From: Histomonas meleagridis
Taxonomy: Eukaryota > Parabasalia > Tritrichomonadida > Dientamoebidae
Assembly: GCA_020186115.1 (NCBI GenBank)
Contig: WSYJ01000105.1
Coordinates: 1 to 64,000, forward strand
Direction: 5' to 3'
DNA: 64,000 bases
Shown here piece after piece: positions 23,833-34,428 of the stretch (position 1 is its first letter; the number at the start of each line of letters is the position of its first letter). The notes under the pieces are model-generated. The model searched no databases. It was not told where the DNA came from and saw only the letters and a program-made list of their open reading frames with translations. The translations under genes were made by a program, and so were the position numbers.

Positions 23833-25267
23833 GACTGGTACAAATAATTCGAGCTTGAGAGAACATATTGAATTTTTTCAATAAACACCGTTTATTAATT
23901 CAAATCAGATGACCTCGTGGAACAAAGAACAGTCAATAATAGAAATGTACAAATTAGGGCACAACTATCAAACAATAGCAAATACCCTTCATGTAGGTAC
24001 TAACAGGATAAGCAGTACAATTAAAGCATACACCAATACTGGTCAATTATATGATGCAACAAAAAGTAGAAGACCAGTTGTTATCACAAATAAAATTAGA
24101 GAATTTATAGAATTAAAGACCCTTCTTGAATTAACATTATATTCAAAAGAATAAGCGGATAAAATTGAAGAATGTCTTCATTTATCGATTTCCCATCAAT
24201 CTGTTACAAAGGTCAGAAACGAAATGAAATTTCGGTATAGACCTTGTAAGGTCGAACAAGATTTAACGCCTCAACAAATAGAAGCAAGAATCGAATTTGC
24301 AAAAAAAATACTCACACAAAAATCATATCTTGACAAGATCGCTTTCTCTGATGAATCGCGATTTGTCTTGAAAAAAGATAATGAATGGATGTGGATGAGA
24401 AAAGGCGAGTATGTCGAAGAAACGATTATAAAAAAGGCCAAATTTTCAAAATCTGTAATGACCTATGGTGTGATATCTTTTAAGTACAAGAGCAGATTAG
24501 TAATTGTAGATAAATCGATTGACTCAGGACAATATATACAAAACATGGAAGTTTCCAATTTTATTGAGGATATGACAAAACCCATGGTAAGCTTGATTGG
24601 ATTTATGTTCAGGATGGGGCTCGGTGCCATACTTCAGTACAATCTATGGAGTGGCTTGAGGATCGTGTCGATGTAATAAATGATTGGCCGGCCAACTCGC
24701 CTGACCTAAACCCAATCGAGTTGCTCTGGGCTATAATGAAGCAAATAATTTACAAGAGGTCCCCAAAAGATCTGGAAGAGTTGAAATTGATCTTGGAACA
24801 AACATGGGACAATTTAGACATTTCATTAATTAACAATCTTTGTTTGGGTTTTGGAGACCGTTTACGGCTTTGTCTTGAAATTAATGGAGGCTCAATTTCA
24901 AGGTTTTTAGGTTTAGAAAAGAAATTTAAAGAAATTCTTTTTAACATGAGAACATACTGTCCTTGGTCAGAAGAAGAAGATAAAGTTCTATACGATATGA
25001 TTTGCAAATTTGATCATCAATGGAAATATATTTCCAAATGTTTGCAAAACAGAAGTCCTGTACAATGTAAAAGTCGATGGTTCTGTAAATTAAGATTCGA
25101 CGAAAAAAAACTTAGAGAAGAAAGATTAGAAAATTTAATAAATAATTTGAATTAAAAAGCGACTTTAGCTAGAAAATCGATAATAATCCCCTATTCAATT
25201 TTGATAAGTTTACTGAACATCCTTTTAATTTTCAATCTATCGTACTCTCGATTTATTTGTACCAGTT
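23833..25267 (+). mobile_element. Nested Tc1-like element
   Basis: Both ends carry an inverted repeat with ACTGGTACAAATAA followed by TCGAG. They are flanked by TA at 23,831-23,832 and 25,268-25,269, the Tc1/mariner target duplication. The element is 1,435 bp and contains one disrupted transposase. It lies about 30 bp inside the left TIR of the 3.2-kb element. Confidence 0.87.
23909..25155 (+). pseudogene. Tc1-like DD34E transposase with C-terminal Myb domain (disrupted)
   Basis: The start ATG is at 23,909. An N-terminal HTH region (QTIANTLHVGTNRISSTIKA) is followed by an in-frame TAA at 24,152-24,154, after which the same frame continues. AFSDESRF supplies the first catalytic D. A frameshift near 24,600 moves the frame to one reading VQDGARCHTS (second D) and ANSPDLNPIELLW (E), with 34 residues between them as in Tc1. 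After a normal Tc1-type end (INGGSISRFLG), the same open frame continues into PWSEEEDKVLYDMICKFDHQ and QWKYISKCLQNRSPVQCKSR. Three tryptophans are spaced exactly 19 apart, the signature of a Myb repeat. Only one Myb repeat is present. It is non-functional as assembled. Confidence 0.85.
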
Positions 25268-25699
25268 TATATTACGTCATATATATACCGAAAGTTTATT
25301 AGAATGATTTAGATATGATTATGACCGAAATTTATATGATAGCATCAAATTCGAATCTTATATATAAATATTCATTATTTCTGATATTTTTTTTCTGTTG
25401 TGATGAAATATGATATAAAAATATTCTTCGATCCATCGAATTTGTATTTATATAATTCTAATAGTTCGAATATCATGAAATAATAATATTGTATTCAAAC
25501 AAAGCAGATTTATAAAAAGTCTATTTCGATAATTGGATATCATCCTTTTATCATTTCGATGAATTTGGATTTAAATAATATATCATTTGAATAATATCTG
25601 TATTTATATTTTTTGATGCTATCATATGCACTGTTTTACATGTTTATAAGTAATTCCAAATGTTTATATGGATTATCTATATTTCCGAATATAATTTAA

Positions 25700-26000
25700 A
25701 AATACCAAATGATTAAAATGATTACAAAATAAAATAAAATAACTATAGTATTAATATCATATTATTTTTGTTCCATAAGTAATCTAACTATTTATGCATG
25801 ACCACTTGAAGATGCCCATAGTGCTGCTTATAATATTTAAGATAAAATTACTAAAGTGTTTTTTTCATAGAATAAATAAATATCATTAGCATTTATACCA
25901 CCGATTTCTTTTTGTACTTTTGCAACTGCATAATGACCTTGTCATATTGCACAATTTCATATAAATTACAAAAGATATAACACAGTAAATATTCATGAGA
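25700..26000 (-). pseudogene. Ankyrin-repeat gene relic carried inside the 3.2-kb element
   Basis: The minus strand reads KEIGGINAND at about 25,882-25,912. About 54 nt further on it reads AALWASSSGHA, a stop, IVRLLMEQK, a stop, then YDINT. These are ankyrin repeat pieces of the trichomonad type (G-H-IV-LL-IN). The first repeat ends GAT followed by ATTTATTTATT, the same boundary as in the split ankyrin gene at 39-41 kb. The stops and shortened spacer indicate decay. Confidence 0.6.
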
Positions 26001-26477
26001 AACATTTTTACTATATATATTATTACATAATGAAGAATTATTAATTATAACAATTCTATGAGATTAAATAATGACAAATTATTAGTACTTTAAGAAGCAT
26101 CCGACTTCTAATATCAGAATTATGATTCGAAATATTGATAAATTTTTTTATTGATCAAAATTTCCTTTTACATTATGTGAACTATTATAAATACAATCTA
26201 TATTCACCATCATGATACATAATGTAAATACCATAGAATAAACTATTCCATCTGTAAAATCCGAATGAAACGAAACATATTAAATAATAAAATTTAATAA
26301 TAAATGCATTGCTTTGGAATATATAAAATATTCTAAGTTATCGATAATAAATAAAAGCCTCAATATCTTATTTATGTAAAACATGATTTCTAAAGTCACA
26401 AAACATTAATGTTTATTTAATATTTTTTAATAAAAAAATCAAAAATTCATATCACTCACTGTGATTCGTGTAAAATC

Positions 26478-26750
26478 AATGAATAGTTTACATATTCATA
26501 AAGTATTCAATAAGTTATTGTGAAACTCATCACTTTTTTAATGTTTTTTAATCGGACTGTATTTTGCCAAACCGTATTTCATTTTCTATTTTCATTCAAA
26601 ATAAGTGTCATTTATATTTTTATTTATAATCAAATTGATGAAATAATAATTCCTTTTAAAAAGTGAGTTCGTTTCCTATCGTTCGGAATTTACCCTTTAA
26701 AAATCGATTGAGAAGATTTGGAGGTTTGGTCTGCGGTTGTGTAATTGATC
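26478..26750 (-). repeat. Right 273-bp terminal inverted repeat
   Basis: Reverse complement of 23,532-23,804, ending in GTGTAATTGATC. Confidence 0.93.
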
Positions 26751-27545
26751 TCATTTACATTAATATTCTAAATATCAAATGTTGTTTCTATATGCAATAT
26801 TAATAAATTTTATAATACAAATTCATTTACATCACACATTATTTTGCTGATTCGACCAAAATTTACTATGATTGTATGAAAAATCGCATATTTCTACTCA
26901 AGTTACAATCTACAAATAATTTCAATCGCTTAATTCATTAAAAACTTATTATCGCTTAGATATCTCCGATATCAACATGAAAAGAAATTGGATTATAGTG
27001 AATAGACTATACAACTTTTTTTTTATTTAAATCATGTATGATTTCATGATATATTGATTTCGCTAAAAACACCTTAACGTCAATTTGTAAAATGATTAAA
27101 ATTGTATATTTTTCATTAAAAATTAGGTTTTTTTGTCGACTATTCATCAATTTTAGAATATTAGTAAGCATATTATTGAAAACAAGCTCAAGTTAAACTT
27201 GAAACTTGAGTACAATAAGATCTAATCAATTTCTGATTGTGCGCAGCTTCATTTGATTTATAAATGCATAAATAAATATAGTTAAATAACATTTTTTTGG
27301 AGAGAAAAAAAATAATTTAATATAGAAGTTTTGACAACACAATTTTTATTTTTTGAAAAACTTCTTTTTGTAATATTTGTTGCAATGGGTTTAACTTTTG
27401 AGTTATAAAAAAATTCGTTCTTTTTAATCAGCCGATAGATCTCCATCGGCATAACCGTTGAAAAGTGGCTTCTGTTCGATCGGTTTAAATTGCATATTCA
27501 GAATTTTACTCCAACACAAAATTCAATAGTCTTGGGTTGAGAGAA
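26751..27545. other. Intergenic, upstream region of the BspA-like gene
   Basis: No gene is supported. About 90 bp before the BspA-like start lie TAACCGTTG and GATCGGTTTAA, AACCG-type words that may be Myb sites. Confidence 0.45.
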
Positions 27546-30500
27546 ATGCTTTTCCTTTTTTCTTTCGTCTTGTCATTTGGAAAAGAAAACAATCCTGAAT
27601 TTTTTGTTACGGAAGATGGCCTTTACGAGTATTGTATTAATGAGTTTACAAACAGCATAAATCTTACTAATATTCTTAAAGATGCTGAAAATTTGGTTAT
27701 TCCATCAACAATCCAACATGATAACAAAGAATATATTGTTACTTATTTGGTACTTCATGGAAATCTTACTGGTAATCTTACCGGTTCTCTCACTATTCCA
27801 GACAATGTAACTTTTATTGGAGATGACTATTTTAAAGGACAAGGTATTTCTTCTCTTAGATTAGGTTCCGGTTTGTCAATTATTGGTTCATCAACATTTT
27901 CATCAATTCAATTTACGGAATCAATTACATTTCCAGCCTCCTTAACAGAAATTGGTGAAAAGTGTTTTATGTATTCAAATATTCCTTTAATAATATTTCC
28001 AGAAGAATCATTTTTACAAAAAATTGGGGCACATGCTTTTGATTCCACACAGATTGGTGGAACATTTAAATTTCCTTCGAATTTACAACTTGTTGATGAA
28101 TATTGTTTTTATAATTCATCTATTGCATCAATTTCTTTTGAAAAACCATCACATGAAACTTATTTACAAATAGGTGATTATGCTTTTACTTATTCTTTAC
28201 TAAGTTGTGAAATTAAATTTCCTTCTTCATTGCAGCATATTGGTAAATATTGTTTTGATAATTTGTCAATTTATTCGATTTCTTTTGAAAATTCATTTGA
28301 AAATTCGAAATTATTTTTAGAAAAAAATGCATTTTCTAATTGTTTAAAATTATCTGGTGATGTAGCATTTCCTTCTTCTTTATCATTTATTGGTGGTTAT
28401 TGCTTTGAAGGAACAAACATTTCTTCAATTTCATTTCCTTCTGATTCAAAACTTTTTGTAATAAGTGAATTTGCTTTTTGTAAAATTAAATTTACAAAAC
28501 CAATTCTTTTTCCATCTTCACTGGGACAAATTATAATATATGGTTTTTATAATACGACAATCCCATCAATAGAATTCCAACCTAATTCTAAACTTTTTTC
28601 TATTCAAGATAGTGCATTTGAAAATTCTGTATTTACTGTTGATTTTAATATCAATTTTCCTGCTTCTCTACGAACAATAGGGCCTAATTCATTTAAGAAT
28701 TCCAATATTCGCTCTATCACTTTCCCAAGAGATTCACAATTATTTAATATTGAGAACTCTGCTTTTCAAGATTCTAACTTAAGTGGTGAAATTAATTTTC
28801 CTGCTTCATTAAGTGAAATCATTAATTTTGCTTTTAGTAATATTAAAATTTCTTCTATTAATTTTCCAGAAGATACTAAAATTATAAACATTGGACAATC
28901 TGCTTTTGCATATTCAACAATCTCTGGAAATTTAAAGATTCCTTCGTCACTAAAAGTAATTAATGATTATGCTTTTAGAGGAACATTAATAACTTCAATT
29001 GAATTTTCTATTGGTTCAAATTTACAAAATATAGGCAAAGGTGCATTCATTGAAACAAAATTAACTGGTAGTATTGATTTTCCTCTAAGTATTATTGAAA
29101 TTTGCGATGAAAGTTTTACTGGATTAAATATTTCTTCCATTTCTTTTAGTGAAAAGTATTATCTAAAAAGTTCACTTAATTACATAGGGCTTAGTGCTTT
29201 CGAAAATTCAGCATTAAGTTGTAGTATTTCTTTTCCATCAAGTTTAAGTATTATTGATGGTTATTGTTTTGCAAACACAAATATTAAAGAAATTGAATTT
29301 CAAACAAATAGTAATTTAATTCTTGCTATAGGATGTTTTTATCAATGTAAAAATCTTGTTATCCCTTTTGGTGATATTACTGCTTTAGAAATAAGAGATA
29401 AAGCATTTTATGGATGCACAAGTTTAAAATTTATTAATATATATGGAAATGTATTGATTTGTTATCATGCATTTTATGAATGTTCAAATTTAGAAGAAAT
29501 TAAAATTGCTTCAAATCAAAATAGAATTATAAATGGTGAGGTATTTTCAAATTGTGACAATTTAAAAACACTTATAATCGGAAGCTCTTTATATTATTCT
29601 GAAAATTTTGTTTGTAATTGTAAAAGTTTAGAAACTTTGAGTATTGCTGGAGTAAAAGATATAATCAATTTTTCAATAAGAAATTGTCCAAATCTTAAAG
29701 AAGTTACTTTAGATAATGCAACTTATCGTTTTGAATCTGGATTTGTTGATTTTTCTTCACTCGAAAAAGTAAAATTCTTAAATTCTAATATCACTTTCCG
29801 ACAATATTCATTTAGTAATTGTGCTCTTCTTAAGAATATTATAATTGACAATAATTCATATATTTATAATATTGAATCTTTTGCATTTTATAAATGTCCT
29901 TTATTAGAATTTAATTGTTCTAATGTTTTATCTATGGAGTCATATGCATTTCAAGATTCTTGTTATCAAAGTTTCACATTTTTTGTTCCAATTATTCCTT
30001 CTTATGTAATTACTGCATCTACATTAAAATATATTAGAATAAGTTCAAGTGTAACAAAAATTAGTCCTCATTTTATAGAACAATGTCCTAATTTTAAATC
30101 ATTAGAATTTCTTAATCCTGAATCTAATGAAAATAATTTAATTATTGATGATGAAGCATTTTGGAAAATGGATACATTTGAATTAGCTTCAAAACTTCCA
30201 GAAAGACTTATTAGTATTGGAAGAGAATCATTTTCGGGGTGCAGTAAAATCACAGGTTCATTATTTATACCTAAACAATTAATTTCAATTGGTTCGAATG
30301 CATTTGCAGGTTGTAATGGATTAAATGGAATTTTAGATTTTACAAACTGTGTTAATTTACGAAATATTTCTTCATATGCATTTCTTGGATGTTCTTCTTT
30401 AAGTGGTTCATTAGTTTTACCAAAATCTTTAATAGAAATTGGCGCATATGCATTTTCTAATTGTAATTTTGCAGGTCCTTTAATTATACCTAATAATGTA

Positions 30501-31610
30501 CGTATAATTAATCAATATGCATTTGCATTATGTTCATCATTTACAGGTTCTTTAATTATAGGTAATAATGTTGAATATATTGGTGCATATGCATTTTCTG
30601 AATGTAGTGGATTTAATGGTCAGCTTGAAATTCATACTAAAATCCTTAAAGAAATAGGTAACAATGCATTTTTCTCATGTTCATCCTTAAAAGGTACATT
30701 AAATTTACCAAATACTTTGATGTCGATTGGTGATTTCGCATTCTTTAATTGTCAAGGATTAGATAATAAATTAATTTTACCTGAATCATTAATATATATT
30801 GGTGATTCAGCATTTGCATATTGTATTGGATTGACACAAGTATTGCAATTACCTAAGAGTATTTCATATATTGGTAGAAATGCATTTTTACAATGTAAAG
30901 GATTTACTAAAATATATTTTAATAAAGAAACATCTAAAAACGAATCAATTATCGTTGGTGATAAAGCATTTGGTAATTTAGCAATAAAATGTTTATCAAA
31001 TGTACCAGAAACTTGTAAAGGTAATACATCTGATAATAGATGTTATGATTCAACAGGATTTAATATTATTCAAAAAGGCAATTCAAATGTTGCCGAAAGT
31101 TGTGAACTTAAAACTACAATAGAAGTTATTATTTGGTTATCAACATTAATTGTTGGCACAGGTATTTTAGGAGTTATTTGGACATTTATTAAGGAATGGT
31201 TTGAAAATATATATACTGTTTCGAGACATATTTCAGCATTATTTGCAACAATTCTTACAGGATCAAAAGAAAAATTTGAAAAAGATGAAAATGAAAATGA
31301 AACAATACAATTGACAATATCTAAAATACAAAAATATATTAAAAAAGAAGTTAATAATCCAATGTTTAACTTAAGTGAGAAAAAAATGAAATCTTTACTT
31401 AAGTCATCATTCAATAAAGTTTGGCAATCTGTTCCATATGATATAGAAACAAATGTTATGAACAATTGTTTCAATGGAATTGATTTTGTATCAATCGAAC
31501 AAAGAAATAAAAATCTTAGAAGAGAGAAAAGATGTTCATGTCTAAAAAGAATATTAAAAAGAAAACCCAAAGAAAAAAATACAAGTGAAAGTGTAATATC
31601 ACTTATATAA
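27546..31610 (+). CDS. BspA-like leucine-rich repeat surface protein
   Basis: 1,354 residues starting at ATG 27,546 (the upstream in-frame TTG at 27,537 is unlikely). The N-terminus MLFLFSFVLSFG is a signal peptide. From about residue 40 to 1,150 it is filled with LRR_5/BspA-type repeats of about 23 residues: an I-G--AF element, then a strand ending in L-G or I-S and F/IPSSL. The repeats become very regular after residue 900 (IGAYAFSNC, IGDFAFFNC, IGDSAFAYC). One transmembrane helix lies near residues 1,190-1,212 (IIWLSTLIVGTGILGVIW), followed by a cytoplasmic tail of about 140 residues. The tail contains NPMF, an NPxF-type motif, and a basic end rich in R and K. BspA-like proteins are a very large trichomonad surface family linked to adhesion and phagocytosis. 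Function here is inferred from family only. Confidence 0.93.
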   Translation: MLFLFSFVLSFGKENNPEFFVTEDGLYEYCINEFTNSINLTNILKDAENLVIPSTIQHDNKEYIVTYLVLHGNLTGNLTGSLTIPDNVTFIGDDYFKGQGISSLRLGSGLSIIGSSTFSSIQFTESITFPASLTEIGEKCFMYSNIPLIIFPEESFLQKIGAHAFDSTQIGGTFKFPSNLQLVDEYCFYNSSIASISFEKPSHETYLQIGDYAFTYSLLSCEIKFPSSLQHIGKYCFDNLSIYSISFENSFENSKLFLEKNAFSNCLKLSGDVAFPSSLSFIGGYCFEGTNISSISFPSDSKLFVISEFAFCKIKFTKPILFPSSLGQIIIYGFYNTTIPSIEFQPNSKLFSIQDSAFENSVFTVDFNINFPASLRTIGPNSFKNSNIRSITFPRDSQLFNIENSAFQDSNLSGEINFPASLSEIINFAFSNIKISSINFPEDTKIINIGQSAFAYSTISGNLKIPSSLKVINDYAFRGTLITSIEFSIGSNLQNIGKGAFIETKLTGSIDFPLSIIEICDESFTGLNISSISFSEKYYLKSSLNYIGLSAFENSALSCSISFPSSLSIIDGYCFANTNIKEIEFQTNSNLILAIGCFYQCKNLVIPFGDITALEIRDKAFYGCTSLKFINIYGNVLICYHAFYECSNLEEIKIASNQNRIINGEVFSNCDNLKTLIIGSSLYYSENFVCNCKSLETLSIAGVKDIINFSIRNCPNLKEVTLDNATYRFESGFVDFSSLEKVKFLNSNITFRQYSFSNCALLKNIIIDNNSYIYNIESFAFYKCPLLEFNCSNVLSMESYAFQDSCYQSFTFFVPIIPSYVITASTLKYIRISSSVTKISPHFIEQCPNFKSLEFLNPESNENNLIIDDEAFWKMDTFELASKLPERLISIGRESFSGCSKITGSLFIPKQLISIGSNAFAGCNGLNGILDFTNCVNLRNISSYAFLGCSSLSGSLVLPKSLIEIGAYAFSNCNFAGPLIIPNNVRIINQYAFALCSSFTGSLIIGNNVEYIGAYAFSECSGFNGQLEIHTKILKEIGNNAFFSCSSLKGTLNLPNTLMSIGDFAFFNCQGLDNKLILPESLIYIGDSAFAYCIGLTQVLQLPKSISYIGRNAFLQCKGFTKIYFNKETSKNESIIVGDKAFGNLAIKCLSNVPETCKGNTSDNRCYDSTGFNIIQKGNSNVAESCELKTTIEVIIWLSTLIVGTGILGVIWTFIKEWFENIYTVSRHISALFATILTGSKEKFEKDENENETIQLTISKIQKYIKKEVNNPMFNLSEKKMKSLLKSSFNKVWQSVPYDIETNVMNNCFNGIDFVSIEQRNKNLRREKRCSCLKRILKRKPKEKNTSESVISLI

Positions 31611-31761
31611 AATACATCGGCCATAATTTTATTCACATAACGAATATAAATAAAAGAGATAAAGCACATAAAAAAATTTTTAATATTTCATCTAAATAAA
31701 ATAATAGAAAAATATTATCTAAAAAAAATGTTTCATTTCAAATCTAATAAATTATTTATAT

Positions 31762-34428
31762 TTATCTTCGCCTTCTTCTAACGCCAGGCAACGGATTAAT
31801 TTGCAATATTCCTAATTCATTATCTTCTTGTTCTTCAGGTTCTCTAAAAGGTTCTATTAAATCGACTGTATTTCTTGTAACAAATCCGCAATCTTCATTT
31901 TGTGAATTTAAGTATATTACTATTACACTTATGTTATCTTTTGACCCAAGTGCAAACGCATAATTTTTTAAAGTTACTGCAGCATCTGCAGCTGTTTGAC
32001 TTTGCCTTACAATCATTCCAGCCATTTCGTCAGTCACAACATCCCATAAACCATCGCAAGCAACAATTAAAGCGAAGTCATCATCATCGACAGTAAATTC
32101 GTTCACTTCGGGCTTAACAAATATTCCATCGCCAATCCAAAAGTCGCCCAAAGCTCTTGCGACAGCGAGTTTTCTATTAATTCTTCCTTCGTTGTTAATC
32201 ATTAATCCGCAATCTCTAAGTCTTTGATATTCAGATCTAATTAAAGGCTTTGAATCGACTGTCATTCTATGTACGGAATTCTTTCTGACTCTAACAACTC
32301 TTGAATCACCTACGCCAATAATATAACAATGTTTGTCTCTAAATAAAACGCCAGCAGTTGTACATCCATCAGTAACTTTAATTAATTTTAATTTATCATT
32401 AATACGCTTAAAACAATCAGAGAATTCTTTTGCTATTGAATCATCATCAAATTTAATTACTGATTCCATTTCTCTGACAAGACAATTTGATGCTATTGCA
32501 GATGATACATTACCTGAATGCCCATCGAATATAGCAAATATAGAATGCCTATTATCATATGATTTTATTGCTACTGAATCTTCCATTGTAGGTCTTTCAC
32601 CCATTGTAGCTGAATAACCAACGCCATACATTCTATTAGCACTTGAAAGAAAATCAGACAATATATGAAATCGTAATGGCGGCGGCTTTAATGCTGGACC
32701 TGACTCATTTCCTAAGAATTCGAACACCTTTAAATTTTGTAATGAACATAATGATCCAAGTATATCTATTAACTTTTGATTAAATTTATTATGACTTAAA
32801 CATAAGAATTGCACATTAGGAAACAACTTTAAATCAATTTCTGTAATTAAATTATATCCCAAATTAATTGATTTTGCTTCTGGTAAATCACATTTAAATT
32901 TCGTAAGTCGATTAAATGAAAAATCTACAAGTGTAAGTGTTTTTGGCAATATTAAATCATCAGGTATATCTTGTAATGCATTATGACTCATTGAGAAAAA
33001 TTTAAGTGATCTTAAATGACCAATTAACTTTGGTACTGATTGAAAATAATTATTACTTAAATCAAGTGACTTTAGAAAGAAGAAAGAACTCATTGAATTA
33101 GGTAATACTGTAAGTTTATTACCTGAAAGAACAAGTGACTTAAGTTGACAAAATGAAAATATACATCGTGGTACAGATTTAAATAAATTACCTGCTGCAA
33201 AAATAAAAAGAGTTTTTCGACAATTAGAAAGTGAATGTGGAAGATCTTCAAGTTGATTAAAAGATACATTTAATTCAGTTAAAAAATTACATTCCGCAAA
33301 ACAATCGGGAAGCTCCCTAAGATTATTCATGGAAACATTTAAAATTCGTAATTGTGGGAAATTAAACGTTTCAATTCTTTCTAAGCGATTACTTGAAACA
33401 GAAAAATTATCAATACGAATAGCATTGTTAAGTAAAGAGTTAGGAAGAGAAGTTAACTTATTACAATCAAGAAATATCTTATTAAGTTTAAGAGATGGAG
33501 GAAAACAATCAGGAAGCTCTGATATTGAGTTATACGAAAGATTAATTAATGAAACAGATTTAAGTGAAGAAACAAATTTCTCCGAAATTGCACTGATTTG
33601 ATTATGTGAAAGATCAAGTGCAAGAAGTCTGTCAGGAAGTGCAAAGTCTAAAACACCTGAAATTTGGGATTTAGCTAATGAAAGAGATCGCAAACAATCA
33701 ATTTCCATGACTTTAAGTGGAAAAGTTGTAAAGTGATTACTATTTAAGTTGAGTGACTGTGCCTTTAAATTGAACGATTTTTTCCATTTATGGAATTCGT
33801 TATAGTAAAGATTGAAAACTTTGAACTCTTGTGGTAATTCAAGATTGATGGAATTTAATTTATTTCCAAATAATGATAGTTCTTCAAGTGAAGGAAACTC
33901 TCGCAACACTGTTGGAAGGTTGGTAAGATTGTTCCCATCAAGATGTAAAGATTTAAGGGAATTAACAAAAGATGGAATTTCACTTGGAAGATCAAAAAGA
34001 GAGCAATGAGTAGCCTTCAATGTCGTAAGGAAAGGTAAGTTTTGGCACCAAATTGACGAGATCTCGAAATGGGGATTATAAGAAACATTAAGAGTTGTAA
34101 GTGAAATTGGTAATGAGCAGGTTAAATTTTTTAAAATGTTGGCTGTTAGGTCAAGCGATGTTAGTCTTATAAAAGGAGAAAAAATATGTTTAGGAAAATC
34201 TTGAATATGATTTTCAATTAAGTCAAGTATTGTAACGTTTGTGTATTTATTAAGACCGTGGGGTAGGCTTTGGAGCTGACAATTAATAAACCTAGCTTTG
34301 GTAATTTTTGGTATCAAATCTTGTTTTACTGGTATCACCTTGACATCCTTTGCATATACATCGAATGAGGTTAGCTGCATATTTTCAAAATAATCATCAG
34401 GAAGGCTATCAAGAAAGACAATGTTCAT
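31762..34428 (-). CDS. LRR - PP2C-type protein phosphatase (PHLPP-like arrangement)
   Basis: 888 residues from ATG at 34,428. Residues about 20-580 are some 20 leucine-rich repeats of the intracellular L--L-LS-N-L--LP type. A PP2C phosphatase domain follows from about residue 598 to 870. Its motifs are ERPTMEDS, FAIFDGHSG, TTAGVLFRD, VGDSRVVRV, ALGDFW, ACDGLWDVVTDEMA and SKDNISVIVIYL. The metal-binding aspartates (MED, DGH, CDG, KDN) are all present, so catalysis is expected. There is no signal peptide or membrane segment, so it is probably cytosolic. The LRR-PP2C order is that of animal PHLPP and of the corresponding part of fungal adenylate cyclase. No PH or cyclase domain is seen. The C-terminus ends in five arginines. 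It converges with the BspA-like gene, leaving 151 bp between stops. Confidence 0.93.
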   Translation of the reverse strand: MNIVFLDSLPDDYFENMQLTSFDVYAKDVKVIPVKQDLIPKITKARFINCQLQSLPHGLNKYTNVTILDLIENHIQDFPKHIFSPFIRLTSLDLTANILKNLTCSLPISLTTLNVSYNPHFEISSIWCQNLPFLTTLKATHCSLFDLPSEIPSFVNSLKSLHLDGNNLTNLPTVLREFPSLEELSLFGNKLNSINLELPQEFKVFNLYYNEFHKWKKSFNLKAQSLNLNSNHFTTFPLKVMEIDCLRSLSLAKSQISGVLDFALPDRLLALDLSHNQISAISEKFVSSLKSVSLINLSYNSISELPDCFPPSLKLNKIFLDCNKLTSLPNSLLNNAIRIDNFSVSSNRLERIETFNFPQLRILNVSMNNLRELPDCFAECNFLTELNVSFNQLEDLPHSLSNCRKTLFIFAAGNLFKSVPRCIFSFCQLKSLVLSGNKLTVLPNSMSSFFFLKSLDLSNNYFQSVPKLIGHLRSLKFFSMSHNALQDIPDDLILPKTLTLVDFSFNRLTKFKCDLPEAKSINLGYNLITEIDLKLFPNVQFLCLSHNKFNQKLIDILGSLCSLQNLKVFEFLGNESGPALKPPPLRFHILSDFLSSANRMYGVGYSATMGERPTMEDSVAIKSYDNRHSIFAIFDGHSGNVSSAIASNCLVREMESVIKFDDDSIAKEFSDCFKRINDKLKLIKVTDGCTTAGVLFRDKHCYIIGVGDSRVVRVRKNSVHRMTVDSKPLIRSEYQRLRDCGLMINNEGRINRKLAVARALGDFWIGDGIFVKPEVNEFTVDDDDFALIVACDGLWDVVTDEMAGMIVRQSQTAADAAVTLKNYAFALGSKDNISVIVIYLNSQNEDCGFVTRNTVDLIEPFREPEEQEDNELGILQINPLPGVRRRRR

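Larger units (their letters stand above)
23532..26750. mobile_element. 3.2-kb element with 273-bp near-identical TIRs (MULE-like or Maverick-derived, unassigned)
   Basis: Long terminal inverted repeats delimit 3,219 bp. The interior holds a nested Tc1-like element and an ankyrin gene relic but no transposase of its own that I can recognise, so it is probably non-autonomous. ATTTACA occurs just outside both ends, offset by one to two bases, which may be part of a target duplication; no perfect duplication is evident. Near-identity of the TIRs implies a young insertion. Long TIRs around a captured host gene piece recall Pack-MULEs, but the superfamily is undetermined. Confidence 0.75.
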
